From Spirochaetota bacterium (GTDB taxonomy: Bacteria; Spirochaetota; Spirochaetia; B11-G9), in contig JAJRQE010000203.1 of NCBI GenBank assembly GCA_024280415.1, forward strand, positions 1 to 53,164: DNA of 53,164 bases, given 5' to 3'. Shown in pieces: positions 26,650 to 36,433 of this stretch. The translations under genes and the position numbers were made by a program. The stretch's first letter is position 1. Every line of letters begins with the position of its first letter. Under the pieces are notes generated by a model that searched no databases, was not told where the DNA came from, and saw nothing but the letters and a program-made list of their open reading frames with translations.

Positions 26650-27897
26650 ATGAAATTTCTTATCTCCCTGGCCTTTAAAAATTTAACCAGATACAAAAGA
26701 CGAACATTAATTACTGCCGGAGCCATTGCAATAGGGCTGATGATGTACATTTTTGTTGATTCAATGCTACAGGGTGCTGAAATTGAATCTGTGAGAAATC
26801 TAAATTGGTTTGAAACCGCATCAGCAAGAATCCTGGATGATGATTACTGGGAAAGCAGATTTCAGAAACCTCTGGATCTTAATATTCCGGATCCTGATAA
26901 AATTATAAATACTCTAAATGTAAATGGAATAGCAGCAACAAAAAGAATGGTCTTTTCCGGAGACTTAATACTCAACAGTCAGGATTTCGGAGAAGACGGG
27001 AATATGGCCATTACAGTGACTGCCGTTGACCCGGAAAGAGATTTTGAAGTTTTTGAATTTGGAAGAACCTTATCAGAGGGCAGATTTCTGAAACCAGGTG
27101 AAGATGCTGTATTACTGGGTTCATGGTTTGCTGAAGATATTGGAGCTAAGGTAGGTTACTGGATTACCATTGTAACCAGAGGAAATGGAGGCTTTTACGA
27201 AGCAATGGATCTGGAAATAGTGGGTATTGTCAATTGCCCAAACCCTAATGTTAACAGATCTCTTGTTATGATGCCTTTTGGAACGGCAGATGAATATCTG
27301 GCTATGGATGGAGCAGCAACAGAAATAAATATAAAACTGCCAGATAATGCTGATGTAGATCTTGAAGTAGTTAAAATTCAAAATATGCTCAATGGTAATA
27401 ATCTAACTGTTATGAGCTGGGAAGCAATGGCTGTGGATTATCTGGCCATTGCTGAAAGTAAGCGCGGAGGATCAGGAATGATCATGTTTCTTATATTCTT
27501 AATTGCAGCTGTTGGAATATCCAATACCATGCTGATGGCAATTTTTGAACGTATTCGTGAACTGGGGATGATGAGATCCATGGGTATGTCAGATAAAGAA
27601 ATCAGAATGGCGTTTATGCTGGAAGCTGCAGGAATTGGACTGATAGGTTCAATAATGGGTATTACTTTGGGAGCTTTGGCAAATATATTTATCATCTATG
27701 TGGGAATTGATTATGGTTTTCTGTTACGGGATATGGATATAGGTTACAGAATACAGGCAATATTCCGGGGTGTCTGGAATCCGGGAACTATTGTATCTGC
27801 ATTTTTTGCAGGAATAGTAATTTCAACACTGGTAGCTTATTTTCCAACGAAAAGAGCTCTTAAGATGGATATCCCATCTTGCCTAAGACATCAGTAG
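26650..27897 (+). CDS. ABC transporter permease, FtsX/LolE-like (first)
   Basis: A 415-residue permease with one transmembrane helix near the N-terminus (AFKNLTRYKRRTLITAGAIA), a periplasmic MacB-like domain of about 220 residues, and three C-terminal helices with the FtsX signature FERIRELGMMRSMGMSDKEI. It should form a heterodimer with the next permease and work with the preceding ATPase. The start follows AAAGGAGG. Confidence 0.9.
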   Translation: MKFLISLAFKNLTRYKRRTLITAGAIAIGLMMYIFVDSMLQGAEIESVRNLNWFETASARILDDDYWESRFQKPLDLNIPDPDKIINTLNVNGIAATKRMVFSGDLILNSQDFGEDGNMAITVTAVDPERDFEVFEFGRTLSEGRFLKPGEDAVLLGSWFAEDIGAKVGYWITIVTRGNGGFYEAMDLEIVGIVNCPNPNVNRSLVMMPFGTADEYLAMDGAATEINIKLPDNADVDLEVVKIQNMLNGNNLTVMSWEAMAVDYLAIAESKRGGSGMIMFLIFLIAAVGISNTMLMAIFERIRELGMMRSMGMSDKEIRMAFMLEAAGIGLIGSIMGITLGALANIFIIYVGIDYGFLLRDMDIGYRIQAIFRGVWNPGTIVSAFFAGIVISTLVAYFPTKRALKMDIPSCLRHQ

Positions 27898-27898
27898 A

Positions 27899-27927
27899 GG
27901 CTGGTCGGGACTATGTCCCTGCTCGCC
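27899..27927. repeat. Hairpin between the two permease genes
   Basis: GGGAC-TAT-GTCCC (27907-27919) lies inside an outer GGC/GCC pair. The element occupies most of the short gap after the first permease and precedes the AAGGAGG of the second. It has no T-run and is probably an mRNA structure within the operon or a repeat of the kind at 26596. Confidence 0.45.
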
Positions 27928-27950
27928 TATGATACCTAAGGAGGTTCAAT

Positions 27951-29186
27951 ATGACAACAAAACTAGCAAAGACTGCATTAAGAAATATATCCAGAAATAA
28001 GAGACGATCAATTCTTTCAGGCACAGCAATTGGAGTGTCCGCTATGGCAATTGTATTTTTATTCTCCATTATAGGGGGAATGACCGAAGATATGGCTTTC
28101 AACCTTAAAACATATTATACAGGGGAAGTTAGAATAAGAAATATAGATTACGATAAGTATGAACGATACAATCCTCTGCACCTTACTGTAGATTGGGAAT
28201 CTGTAAAAGATTTACTGGTTGATATTGAAGATATTGATAAATTTGTTCCCAGGATTTCTTTCCCTGCAAACCTCTATATTGAAGGATCCAATTTTGGAGC
28301 TATGGGTGTGGGCGCGAATTTTAGTCTTGAAGCAGGCTTTCAGGATCTTGACGGATCTTTAAAATCAGGCAGATTACCGGAAAAAGGAAAAAATGAGATG
28401 ATTATGGGTGCTGTTCTTGCAAGAGATCTTAAACTCAATATCGGGGACAAGGTAACAGTTATGTCAACGACAGCTGCCAGGGGAACCAATGCTATAACAC
28501 TGAAAATTGTTGGCTTATTTTCATTTCCTGTAGGTGCATTGAATTCAAAATACTTCTGGCTGCCTCTGGATAGAGCACAATACTTTCTACGCATGAATGG
28601 GGGAGTTCAGGAAGTTCTAATAAAGGTGAAAGAGGGGGTTGATCCAAAAAAAGCTGCCGCCTCTATAAGCTCAGTTATAACGAATAATACAGGGAAGACT
28701 CTTGATATTCGTTCCTGGGAAGAACTGAGTACATCCTATGGTCTCATGAAAATGGCAGATATGATCTATAACTTTATTGCCATGTTCTTCTTCCTTTTAG
28801 GCAGTACAGTAATAATTAATACCACAATGATGGTGATATTTGAACGGATGAGAGAAATCGGAACTCTGGGCGCTATGGGAATGCATGGAAAAGAACTTGT
28901 AAGATTATTCTTTTTTGAGGGAACCTTTATAAGTATGATCGGCGCGGCTGTTGGTGTAGCAACAGGTATTGCCATTACCCTGTATGTTGGCAAAGTCGGG
29001 CTGGACTTTACTGATGCAATATCCGGAATGGATTTTGAAGTATCATCTATACTATATCCCAAATTAAGTATTGGAAAAACTATCTTTGTATACTTTTACT
29101 CTGTAATTATTGCAGCAGGAGCAACATTAATACCATCTAAAAAAGCAGCTAAAATTGAACCTGTAGAAGCCTTAAGATATGTTTAG
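27951..29186 (+). CDS. ABC transporter permease, FtsX/LolE-like (second)
   Basis: A 411-residue permease with the same layout as the preceding one: an N-terminal helix after LAKTALRNISRNKRRSI, a periplasmic domain with GRLPEKGKNEMIMGAVLARD, and a C-terminal FtsX domain with FERMREIGTLGAMGMHGKEL. The two are clearly related but diverged, as expected for LolC/LolE-like pairs. The start follows AAGGAGG. Confidence 0.9.
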   Translation: MTTKLAKTALRNISRNKRRSILSGTAIGVSAMAIVFLFSIIGGMTEDMAFNLKTYYTGEVRIRNIDYDKYERYNPLHLTVDWESVKDLLVDIEDIDKFVPRISFPANLYIEGSNFGAMGVGANFSLEAGFQDLDGSLKSGRLPEKGKNEMIMGAVLARDLKLNIGDKVTVMSTTAARGTNAITLKIVGLFSFPVGALNSKYFWLPLDRAQYFLRMNGGVQEVLIKVKEGVDPKKAAASISSVITNNTGKTLDIRSWEELSTSYGLMKMADMIYNFIAMFFFLLGSTVIINTTMMVIFERMREIGTLGAMGMHGKELVRLFFFEGTFISMIGAAVGVATGIAITLYVGKVGLDFTDAISGMDFEVSSILYPKLSIGKTIFVYFYSVIIAAGATLIPSKKAAKIEPVEALRYV

Positions 29187-29199
29187 GAGGACTGATAAA

Positions 29200-29937
29200 A
29201 TGAAATATAAAATAATCGTAATATTAATTTTTCTATCACTTATAATTCCGATAACGGTATTTTCTATTACCGGCGAGGAGATAATAAGAAAAGCTGATGC
29301 CATTCAGGCTTTCGACACATCCGAGGCCTATGGAGAAATTAGAGTTAAAGACCGGTTTGGAGTAAAAGTGAGCACTTTCAAGTCCTGGACCCGGGGTAAA
29401 TACGAATCCCTCCTTGAGTTTACAAGCCTTGCCGAAAGAGGTCAGAAAATTCTGAGAACAGAAGATGAACTATATCTGTTTTATCCTGATGCAGAAGAAT
29501 TAATACGAATGCAGGGGTCTATGCTTCGCCAGTCCATGCTGGGTTCCGATATCTCCTACGAAGATATGACAGGAGGAAAAGATAGAGTTTCCCAGTATGA
29601 TATTGTTCTTGAGGGCGAAGAGAAAGTTAACGGAATTGACTGCTATGTTCTGACTATGACAGCCAGAGTCAGAACAGTGCCATATCCAAAAGAGAAAGTA
29701 TGGATAGATAAAGAGACCTTTATTGTCTGGAAAGCAGAATATTATACTAAATCGGGAAGGCTGCTGAAGGAGATGGAAACACTTCGTGTTGAAGAGATCG
29801 GAGGAAGAATGATAGCAATGGAATCAAGAATTTCGGATAAAATGAAAACGGATACTGAAACTATAATGGTAATTAATAATATAAAAATAAATATTCCTCT
29901 CTCTGTAGATTTTTCACTGGATGATCTCTCATGGTAA
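29200..29937 (+). CDS. LolA-like outer-membrane lipoprotein-sorting protein
   Basis: A 245-residue secreted protein: signal peptide MKYKIIVILIFLSLIIPITV and then a LolA/LppX-type beta fold (GEIRVKDRFG, RGKYESLLEF, RTEDELYLFYPDAEEL, VWIDKETFIVWKAEYYTKSG). Such proteins bind lipid tails in the periplasm. The ATG at 29200 is preferred over an upstream start at 29179 because AGGAGG lies just before it and it gives the signal peptide directly. It probably ferries the substrate of the ABC exporter to the outer membrane. It overlaps the next gene by seven bases. Confidence 0.85.
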   Translation: MKYKIIVILIFLSLIIPITVFSITGEEIIRKADAIQAFDTSEAYGEIRVKDRFGVKVSTFKSWTRGKYESLLEFTSLAERGQKILRTEDELYLFYPDAEELIRMQGSMLRQSMLGSDISYEDMTGGKDRVSQYDIVLEGEEKVNGIDCYVLTMTARVRTVPYPKEKVWIDKETFIVWKAEYYTKSGRLLKEMETLRVEEIGGRMIAMESRISDKMKTDTETIMVINNIKINIPLSVDFSLDDLSW

Positions 29938-31106
29938 AACAAATATTTTCGTTACTGCTGATTCTGGTATCAGTACCATTTTTAGCGGCCGAAAATAATG
30001 TTTCTGTAGATATGGAGTTGTACGATACAGTTTACAGGACAAGGAACTCATCCTTCGACATATTCTGGGCTTATGGCATAACAGGGAACGGGGTAATATC
30101 ATTCAAGTCCACAGGAAATAAAAATGTCAGAGCAGATATTGTTACAGATATAACCTTCCCTGATTCATCGGGAATACCTGTTATTTTACTTAAAAAAGCT
30201 TATGTTAAGGCAAGATTCCCCTCATTCCGGGTAACCCTGGGAAAAACAAGACTAGGATGGGGCGAGGGATTCGTATTTAACTCGGGAGACGTAATTTTTG
30301 GGAGTACATCACCCTATGTAGACCTGACAGGAACTGAAATAAGATCGGAAACAGCATGGATAACATCCATTAAATATCCAATTGGCAGATTTTCCTTCCT
30401 TGAGGGAATTATTAAAATTCCTGATCCAATAAATTCCGGTTTTGGAGAAATTGCTGATACGAGTGCTGGAGTAAGGCTCTACACAAAAGCAGGCAGCATT
30501 AAGATTGAAGCCGGATATTATATTGATGGTGAAGATAAAACCTATGATATTAGTTCTACCGCCACTATTGAAAATATATCAATAGTGGCTTTTCACAGAC
30601 CATACATAAGCCTTCAGGGAAACATTGGTCCTGACTGGTATATTAATTCATCTGCTGCAATTCCCACAGGAGAAAGTATATATACTGAATTGATAGTAAA
30701 AGATACATTCAGCATCAGCTTCGGACTTTTTCATATGATAGAAGCAGGATACAACAACTCTGTCACATTCAGGATAGAAACTTCCGTTCTCCCATACCTG
30801 AACTGGAATGAAAAAAATGGAAACCCTGGATCCTATGCCATACTGATATACCCGGAAGTTTCATTAAATATGGGGTCTGCAATTAATTTATCTATTCGTT
30901 CCATTATAAGTCCTCTGGAACTCTCTGCTCAGGTTACTTCCGGATTCAGCTGGAATCTATTTGAAGGATTTAACCTGATCTCTTTTGCTACTATTAATGG
31001 AGGAGACGGGAATGATACATTTTCCTGGAATAAATCATCCTGGGATCCGGCATCAGATATTATCGACGGGATATCTGTGATGACAGGAATTAAATATATA
31101 TATTAG
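29931..31106 (+). CDS. Predicted outer-membrane beta-barrel protein
   Basis: A 391-residue protein with a signal peptide (MVKQIFSLLLILVSVPFLAA) followed by alternating hydrophobic and polar strands rich in aromatic residues and an aromatic C-terminus (MTGIKYIY), features of outer-membrane barrels. No family was recognised with certainty. It is the last gene of the slipin-ABC-LolA-like operon and overlaps the LolA-like gene, so it may be the receiving or exporting component at the outer membrane. Confidence 0.65.
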   Translation: MVKQIFSLLLILVSVPFLAAENNVSVDMELYDTVYRTRNSSFDIFWAYGITGNGVISFKSTGNKNVRADIVTDITFPDSSGIPVILLKKAYVKARFPSFRVTLGKTRLGWGEGFVFNSGDVIFGSTSPYVDLTGTEIRSETAWITSIKYPIGRFSFLEGIIKIPDPINSGFGEIADTSAGVRLYTKAGSIKIEAGYYIDGEDKTYDISSTATIENISIVAFHRPYISLQGNIGPDWYINSSAAIPTGESIYTELIVKDTFSISFGLFHMIEAGYNNSVTFRIETSVLPYLNWNEKNGNPGSYAILIYPEVSLNMGSAINLSIRSIISPLELSAQVTSGFSWNLFEGFNLISFATINGGDGNDTFSWNKSSWDPASDIIDGISVMTGIKYIY

Positions 31107-31132
31107 AAGCAGGGTCAAAAAATCTTCTGCTC

Positions 31133-32677
31133 CTACTTCTTTTTTGCAAAAAACTGCATTAACAGTACAAAATTATAGATTTTCTTGTAAACCCGGGCAA
31201 TTTCTTCTTTTACATCAAAATCAGATGAAGCTTCTATCTCTTTCCAGTTTATTATCATCTCATGGTCTTTTTTATCTTTATCTTCCAAAACTGATTTTAA
31301 ACTTCGCCCCATAATTATTAAATTCTGGGCAGCTATAGTAATAAAACCAAGAATCTCATCGTTGGTTTCCTTTAATATCTTTCTAAGTACTGAAATACTG
31401 TTCTTGTCTCTGTCAGATTTTGAGGTCAGGGTCTTTAGGGAAATGCCAAGAGTACCTTCATCCGAGAGATTCTCATCAAACTCAACAAGAGCAGTTGAAA
31501 CACCCATGACTGCATGAAAGGCATCGGATAGATGCTGGCTCGAAATAACTGTCGCCCATTTCCCCCGGATCAATAGAAGATCCATGAGGGATTTTATATC
31601 TCTTTTAAAGAAGTCGAGTAAAAAAGCCTTCAAATAATTAGCAGGATCCACATGAATGAATCCCCCAAGCATCTTTTTGGTAAACATCAAATTTGCTTTA
31701 TCAGTATAATATTTCATCCTGGAAATTGCTGTTGTTCCAAATATTTCCATAAGGAGAGCATCAACTTTTTTAGATTTGCGCTCTTTTAAGATTTTCTGCA
31801 AAGTTATCTCTGTCTGGGTTTTGATTTTATTTAGATAATCATCGACAATCTGATCATTTCTTGAGAGTGAGCTGTACTGATACTGGGGATCACTATCAAT
31901 GTGCTGTACCATTAGAACAAATATCTTTTCCTTGCTTACAATATCCAGACCCTTCACTATTTTCTTCCATCCGGCTCTGTCAACAATTTCGGCTCCCTTA
32001 TATATTCTTAAAACATCAAACAGTTCATCCCAGTTGGAATTCTTACCTGTATCGGGTATAACAGCAAGGAAATCTTTAATATCCTCCAGAATATAGTCTG
32101 CCTTTATTGGTTCGAATTTGGGATTATAAACAAAATCACGTTCAGGGAGACCCGAATCAAACTTTTTTAGAGCAAAAAAGTAATCATATCCAACCAGATC
32201 AAGAAAAGATGCAAGCTGGTTATAGAGAGTATTAATTTTACTTACCTTTTCACTGTCAAATCCTGCAAAAAAACCGACCAGATTATCTTTAAGTTCAGAA
32301 GCAAGAGCCTTTGGATCAATACTCTCTGATCTCTCTCTGATTGAATCTTCATCAAGAAGTTCTTTAATTTCCTGCTGTTCAGCAGTCATAAAGGCATCAA
32401 TGATAATTGACCGGAGAGCACCCGAAGATTCGGCATGCTCTAAAAGAACCTGAGCAGGGCTGATAATCTTGTAAATCTCATATAAAAACTTAGCCATCCC
32501 CGGGAGAGCCTCTTCACTCTTCGGGTTATAATACTTTAAACGATGTTTTTTTAAGGTTTTTGCAATTTCACGCAGAAGACGTTTCTTCTCCCTCTCGGGA
32601 TCATAACTACGCAGCAGCATTGATATAATACGCTGAAAGAAACTAGCAGGAGAGCCTTCCTGGTTACTATTACTCAT
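31133..32677 (-). CDS. DUF5312-like spirochaete protein
   Basis: A 514-residue, mainly helical, charged protein without signal peptide or membrane segment. The N-terminus FFQRIISMLLRSYDPEREKKRLLREIAK, cut here to its first elements FFQRIISMLL and YDPEREKKRLL, and the overall length resemble the DUF5312 family that is largely restricted to spirochaetes (from memory). The function is unknown. It converges on the outer-membrane protein gene and has only a weak ribosome binding site. Confidence 0.6.
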   Translation of the reverse strand: MSNSNQEGSPASFFQRIISMLLRSYDPEREKKRLLREIAKTLKKHRLKYYNPKSEEALPGMAKFLYEIYKIISPAQVLLEHAESSGALRSIIIDAFMTAEQQEIKELLDEDSIRERSESIDPKALASELKDNLVGFFAGFDSEKVSKINTLYNQLASFLDLVGYDYFFALKKFDSGLPERDFVYNPKFEPIKADYILEDIKDFLAVIPDTGKNSNWDELFDVLRIYKGAEIVDRAGWKKIVKGLDIVSKEKIFVLMVQHIDSDPQYQYSSLSRNDQIVDDYLNKIKTQTEITLQKILKERKSKKVDALLMEIFGTTAISRMKYYTDKANLMFTKKMLGGFIHVDPANYLKAFLLDFFKRDIKSLMDLLLIRGKWATVISSQHLSDAFHAVMGVSTALVEFDENLSDEGTLGISLKTLTSKSDRDKNSISVLRKILKETNDEILGFITIAAQNLIIMGRSLKSVLEDKDKKDHEMIINWKEIEASSDFDVKEEIARVYKKIYNFVLLMQFFAKKK

Positions 32678-32850
32678 AGTGTAAATCTATGGCAAATTCC
32701 ACCTCATGTCAATCTAGCTGGATACTTTTTGTGAGCCCCGGGATATCGAAGCATTGGAATTATCAACAGCAGAGAAGGACGAATTTCAAAAATCAATATT
32801 TTTGACCCCATATAAGGAATCCTGCAAAATTATCTGTTTTTTTGAATAGT

Positions 32851-33879
32851 CTAACTGTTCCCATACAATCGCCCCTGTCGGGTACCCCTTGCTGCCATCT
32901 CCCTGGTCAAAAGGTTGTAAAAAGTTCCCTTTTTAAAAAAAGTTCGCGGTGCACCCAGACGGTGTGAAGGGGTATCACATGTCAAACGGTGGATAACAGT
33001 AGAAGCAGGCAGTCGTTCAATTGCCTCAATGGTATAATCCAGATGCCGGTATCCGGATGGGACTGTCAGTTCTCCCATTAAATATTCAGAAAACAGTTCT
33101 GTTCCTATAGGAACATGGAGATTATGGATTTTAACTCCTTCCGGCTCCAGTCTGGCTACAAAATCAACACTCTCCATAATCTCCCTGTGCCCCTCTCCGG
33201 GAAGACCGAAAATCAGATGTACCGTAGTTTTAATACCAAAACCGGCCGGGAGTTCATATGCTTTTATAAAATCACCGCTTGTATGCCCTCTTTTAATACG
33301 TTTCAGAGTCCGATTATTTGAACTCTGCAGTCCAAGTTCAACCCACACATCCAGACCAGCCTTCTTATATGAGGCTAACAGCCTTACAACGGCAATTGAA
33401 AGGGAATCGGGTCGTGTAGAGATAATTAGTTCCTTAAAAGGAGCAAGGGATAAACTGTAATCATAGACCTCTTTTAATTCTGTTACAGGTGCATATGTAT
33501 TAGAAAAAGCCTGAAAGTATAACAGAAGATACTCAGTGCCATAACGCCTCTTAATAAACTGTATGCTGTTTTCCAATTGCTCTTTAATTCGTATCTTACG
33601 CTCTTCCATAGTCGGTTTATAACAGACCGAGGCTGATTTTACAGATTCAATCTGCTTCTGCAGAGATAAACTGCCTCCGTAAGCAAGATCTGCTTCCTGC
33701 CCCCTGTGATAAACAGCCATGGATCCCAGTTCATCACAGTAGGAGCATCCCCCGGTGCGGTCAGAGTTCCGATTGGGGCAGGAGAAGCCGGCGTCCACAG
33801 CAACACGATATGCTGATGTACCGTATGTTTCTTTGAGATATCTGCTGTAGCTATAAAAAGGAAAATCATCAAATTTCAT
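32851..33879 (-). CDS. Radical SAM protein, YhcC / TIGR01212 family
   Basis: A 342-residue radical SAM enzyme. Seen: FPFYSYSRYLKETYG at the N-terminus, the cluster-binding cysteines in GFSCPNRNSDRTGGCSYCDE (CPNR followed by CxxC), and later YFQAFSNTYAP, ISTRPD, ELGLQSSN and HLIFGLPGEGHREIMESV, all typical of the family. The biological reaction is not established; a link to tRNA or rRNA modification has been suggested for relatives. The ATG at 33879 is preferred to a GTG at 33903, which has no ribosome binding site. It is divergent from the solute-binding protein gene. Confidence 0.85.
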   Translation of the reverse strand: MKFDDFPFYSYSRYLKETYGTSAYRVAVDAGFSCPNRNSDRTGGCSYCDELGSMAVYHRGQEADLAYGGSLSLQKQIESVKSASVCYKPTMEERKIRIKEQLENSIQFIKRRYGTEYLLLYFQAFSNTYAPVTELKEVYDYSLSLAPFKELIISTRPDSLSIAVVRLLASYKKAGLDVWVELGLQSSNNRTLKRIKRGHTSGDFIKAYELPAGFGIKTTVHLIFGLPGEGHREIMESVDFVARLEPEGVKIHNLHVPIGTELFSEYLMGELTVPSGYRHLDYTIEAIERLPASTVIHRLTCDTPSHRLGAPRTFFKKGTFYNLLTREMAARGTRQGRLYGNS

Positions 33880-33955
33880 GATTGCATTATCCACATCAAC
33901 CACTATTCAGCAAGTGTTATTGACAATCCTCCCTCTGCATCTTAGGGTAATGGTT

Positions 33956-35191
33956 ATGAAAAGAATAACTGCCATTATTTTACCAATCATTATAATAGTC
34001 ACTTCATGTATGAATAATAGTAATTCAAACATAATTTTATGGACCGATAAACCTGAAATTGCAGCTTATGTTGAGGAATTCAACTCTACTCAGGATAAAT
34101 TCAGACTGGAAATTGTCTATAAAAAGAATCCAGGAGAAGAACTTAGAGCTTCAGAAAGCCAGCCAGATTTTATTATCTCGGATTTTCTCTCGTCTCCGGG
34201 TATAATGGAACTTTTTGCCCCCTTGGATGACCTCCTGAACGAAGAGAGACTGAACCGGAATATTTTCTATTCAGACTTCCTGAATATGGGGAAGAAAGAG
34301 GAGACCCTCCTGCTGCTGCCTGTTTCATTTAATCTTCCTGCAGTTATGTTTAACACTGAGCTGGAATCGGTAACGATTCCTCCTTTCTTCCTTAACCCTT
34401 TGGAGATGGAAACGGCAGCAAAAGAATTCAATGAAAATAGCAACTCCGGCTTTCAGGTCATGGGGTTCTCTCCAAGATGGGAAAAGGAAGTCCTCTACCT
34501 TAATTCTGTCCTGGAAAAGGCTGATTTTAAGGCTCTTAGCACAGGAGTCCTCTCCTGGAACAATGATAATGTCATGAAATCCCTTGAAGATTTAAATAGA
34601 TGGAGTGAAGATATAAACGACAGTTTTGAATCCCAGGAGGAATTTACTACTAAATTCCTTTATGACCCGGGTTATAAGCTGATTGCAGAGAAGAGGATTC
34701 TTTTTTATTATTCAGACCTTGTTGGTTTTTTCTCCATTCCTCCCGAAAAACGAAAAAATCTTGATTTCAGATGGTTTGCACTGGAGAACAAAATCCCTGT
34801 TCTGGAAGATGTTGTTTTTTCCGGTATCCCCCTGGGAGCAAAAAACAGTGAAGGAGCTGTTGAATTTATCTACTGGCTTTTTTCTCCGGATACCCAAAAA
34901 AAACTGTTAAAATCAAGCCAGATTAAGAGACTTGATACTTTTGGATTTGCAAATGGATTTTCCTCTCTGCCCAGTGTAAATAAAAATGACCTGCCAATTA
35001 TGTACCCAAAACTTGCAGGTTCTATTCCACCTGAGTCATCACTGGTTTTTCCCGATTCCCTTCCATTCTACTGGCGGGAAATAAAAAAAGATGTAATTAT
35101 TCCATGGTTTTATAACAGGACACAAAAAATACCTCAAAATATATCTCTTCAGGAAGCAATTGAAGAGTGGCTTAAACAAAGGCCCCAGTAG
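33956..35191 (+). CDS. Extracellular solute-binding lipoprotein
   Basis: A 412-residue lipoprotein with signal MKRITAIILPIIIIVTSC (lipobox VTSC) and the fold of family 1 (sugar-type) ABC solute-binding proteins: ILWTDKPEIAAYVEEFN, DFIISDFLSSPGIMELFAPL and AVEFIYWLFSPDTQKKL. The start at 33956 is chosen for the AGGG eight bases upstream. It would capture a carbohydrate or similar solute outside the inner membrane. No permease gene is next to it; a compatible ATPase gene follows but behind its own promoter. Confidence 0.75.
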   Translation: MKRITAIILPIIIIVTSCMNNSNSNIILWTDKPEIAAYVEEFNSTQDKFRLEIVYKKNPGEELRASESQPDFIISDFLSSPGIMELFAPLDDLLNEERLNRNIFYSDFLNMGKKEETLLLLPVSFNLPAVMFNTELESVTIPPFFLNPLEMETAAKEFNENSNSGFQVMGFSPRWEKEVLYLNSVLEKADFKALSTGVLSWNNDNVMKSLEDLNRWSEDINDSFESQEEFTTKFLYDPGYKLIAEKRILFYYSDLVGFFSIPPEKRKNLDFRWFALENKIPVLEDVVFSGIPLGAKNSEGAVEFIYWLFSPDTQKKLLKSSQIKRLDTFGFANGFSSLPSVNKNDLPIMYPKLAGSIPPESSLVFPDSLPFYWREIKKDVIIPWFYNRTQKIPQNISLQEAIEEWLKQRPQ

Positions 35192-35209
35192 GGCTGTTAT
35201 GGCGAGCCC
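35191..35209 (+). terminator. Hairpin after the solute-binding protein gene
   Basis: GGGCT and AGCCC pair around a 9-base loop directly after the stop codon, followed within a few bases by a T-run. This is a plausible weak terminator separating the binding protein gene from the ATPase gene. Confidence 0.4.
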
Positions 35210-35266
35210 ATAAGATTTTTACAAGTTTCTTACCTCTAAAAACTCTCTGAAGGCAAAAATCTCTGA

Positions 35267-35295
35267 TTGACATCTGTAATCATTCATAATACTCT
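35267..35295 (+). promoter_or_regulatory. Possible promoter of the MsmK/UgpC-type ATPase gene
   Basis: TTGACA (35267-35272) and a weak -10 box TACTCT (35290-35295) are separated by 17 bases. A good ribosome binding site (GGAGG) and ATG follow at 35326. Confidence 0.4.
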
Positions 35296-35325
35296 TATCC
35301 CATAAGATAAATTACGGAGGCTATT

Positions 35326-36417
35326 ATGGCAGAGGTATTGTTAAAAGGTGTTGGTAAGGTTTATGAAGGTAATGTAAGGGCAGCAACAGATGTCAACATT
35401 ACAGTAGAAGACAAGGAGTTCGTAGTACTTGTAGGTCCTTCAGGATGTGGAAAGTCAACTTCACTCCGAATGATTGCGGGACTCGAGGATATTACAGAAG
35501 GGGAAATTTCCATTGATGGAAAAATTGTTAATGATGTTCCCCCCAAGGACAGAGATATTGCAATGGTATTTCAGAACTATGCACTCTATCCCCATATGAC
35601 AGTGTACGATAATATGGCATTTGGTCTGAAAATTAGAAAATTTTCAAAGGAAGAAATTGTAAAAAGGGTTAATGACGCAGCTAAAATCCTTGATATTGAA
35701 GAACTTCTTGATAGAAAACCAAAAGCACTTTCCGGTGGACAAAGACAGAGGGTCGCTGTAGGACGTGCTATCGTAAGACAGCCCAAAGTATTCCTCTTTG
35801 ATGAACCATTGTCAAATCTGGATGCAAAATTGAGAGTACAGATGAGGGCAGAGATATCCTCTCTCCATAACAGACTTAAGGCAACAATGATCTATGTAAC
35901 ACATGATCAGGTTGAAGCTATGACTATGGCCGATAAAATTGTTGTTATGAAAGATGGATTCATACAGCAGATAGGCTCTCCCCTTGAACTCTACAACAAA
36001 CCCACAAACAGGTTTGTAGCAGGATTTATTGGCTCCCCTCCAATGAACTTCATGAATGTAACTGTCAAAGAAGAGGGCAGCAAACTTGTACTTGATGAAG
36101 GTGCATTCAGTATTGATGTTGAAGGGTGTGACTATCTGAAAAATTATGTTGGTAAGAATGTGGTATTCGGTATAAGACCGGAAGACCTGCACTTTGCAGA
36201 TAAAGAAAAAAAGGGAGAAACCATTCCCGCAAAGATTACTGTTATAGAACCTCTTGGAGCAGAGATACATCTTTATATGGATACAGATAATCATCAGTTT
36301 ATTGCAAGAACCGGGCCGGAAATTGATCTGAAAGTGGATGCAACAGTATATTTTAAACCTGATTTTGCAAAAGCAGTTTTCTTTGATCTTGAAACTGAGA
36401 AAAGAATTGATGAATAG
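35326..36417 (+). CDS. Sugar ABC transporter ATP-binding protein (MsmK/UgpC type)
   Basis: A 363-residue ATPase: Walker A GPSGCGKST (about 38-46), Q-loop FQNYALYPHMTV, signature LSGGQRQRVAVGRAI, Walker B VFLFDEPLSNLDAKLR, switch THDQVEA, and a C-terminal TOBE/OB domain (VFGIRPEDL, PLGAEIHLYM). This type often serves several carbohydrate importers at once, which fits its standing alone behind its own promoter. Confidence 0.9.
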   Translation: MAEVLLKGVGKVYEGNVRAATDVNITVEDKEFVVLVGPSGCGKSTSLRMIAGLEDITEGEISIDGKIVNDVPPKDRDIAMVFQNYALYPHMTVYDNMAFGLKIRKFSKEEIVKRVNDAAKILDIEELLDRKPKALSGGQRQRVAVGRAIVRQPKVFLFDEPLSNLDAKLRVQMRAEISSLHNRLKATMIYVTHDQVEAMTMADKIVVMKDGFIQQIGSPLELYNKPTNRFVAGFIGSPPMNFMNVTVKEEGSKLVLDEGAFSIDVEGCDYLKNYVGKNVVFGIRPEDLHFADKEKKGETIPAKITVIEPLGAEIHLYMDTDNHQFIARTGPEIDLKVDATVYFKPDFAKAVFFDLETEKRIDE

Positions 36418-36433
36418 AATTTAAAATCTTATT

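Noticed and set aside
31107-31140. Possible bidirectional terminator between the outer-membrane protein gene and the DUF5312-like gene
   Set aside because: Only a 5-base stem (AGCAG/CTGCT) can be formed, too weak to support a call.
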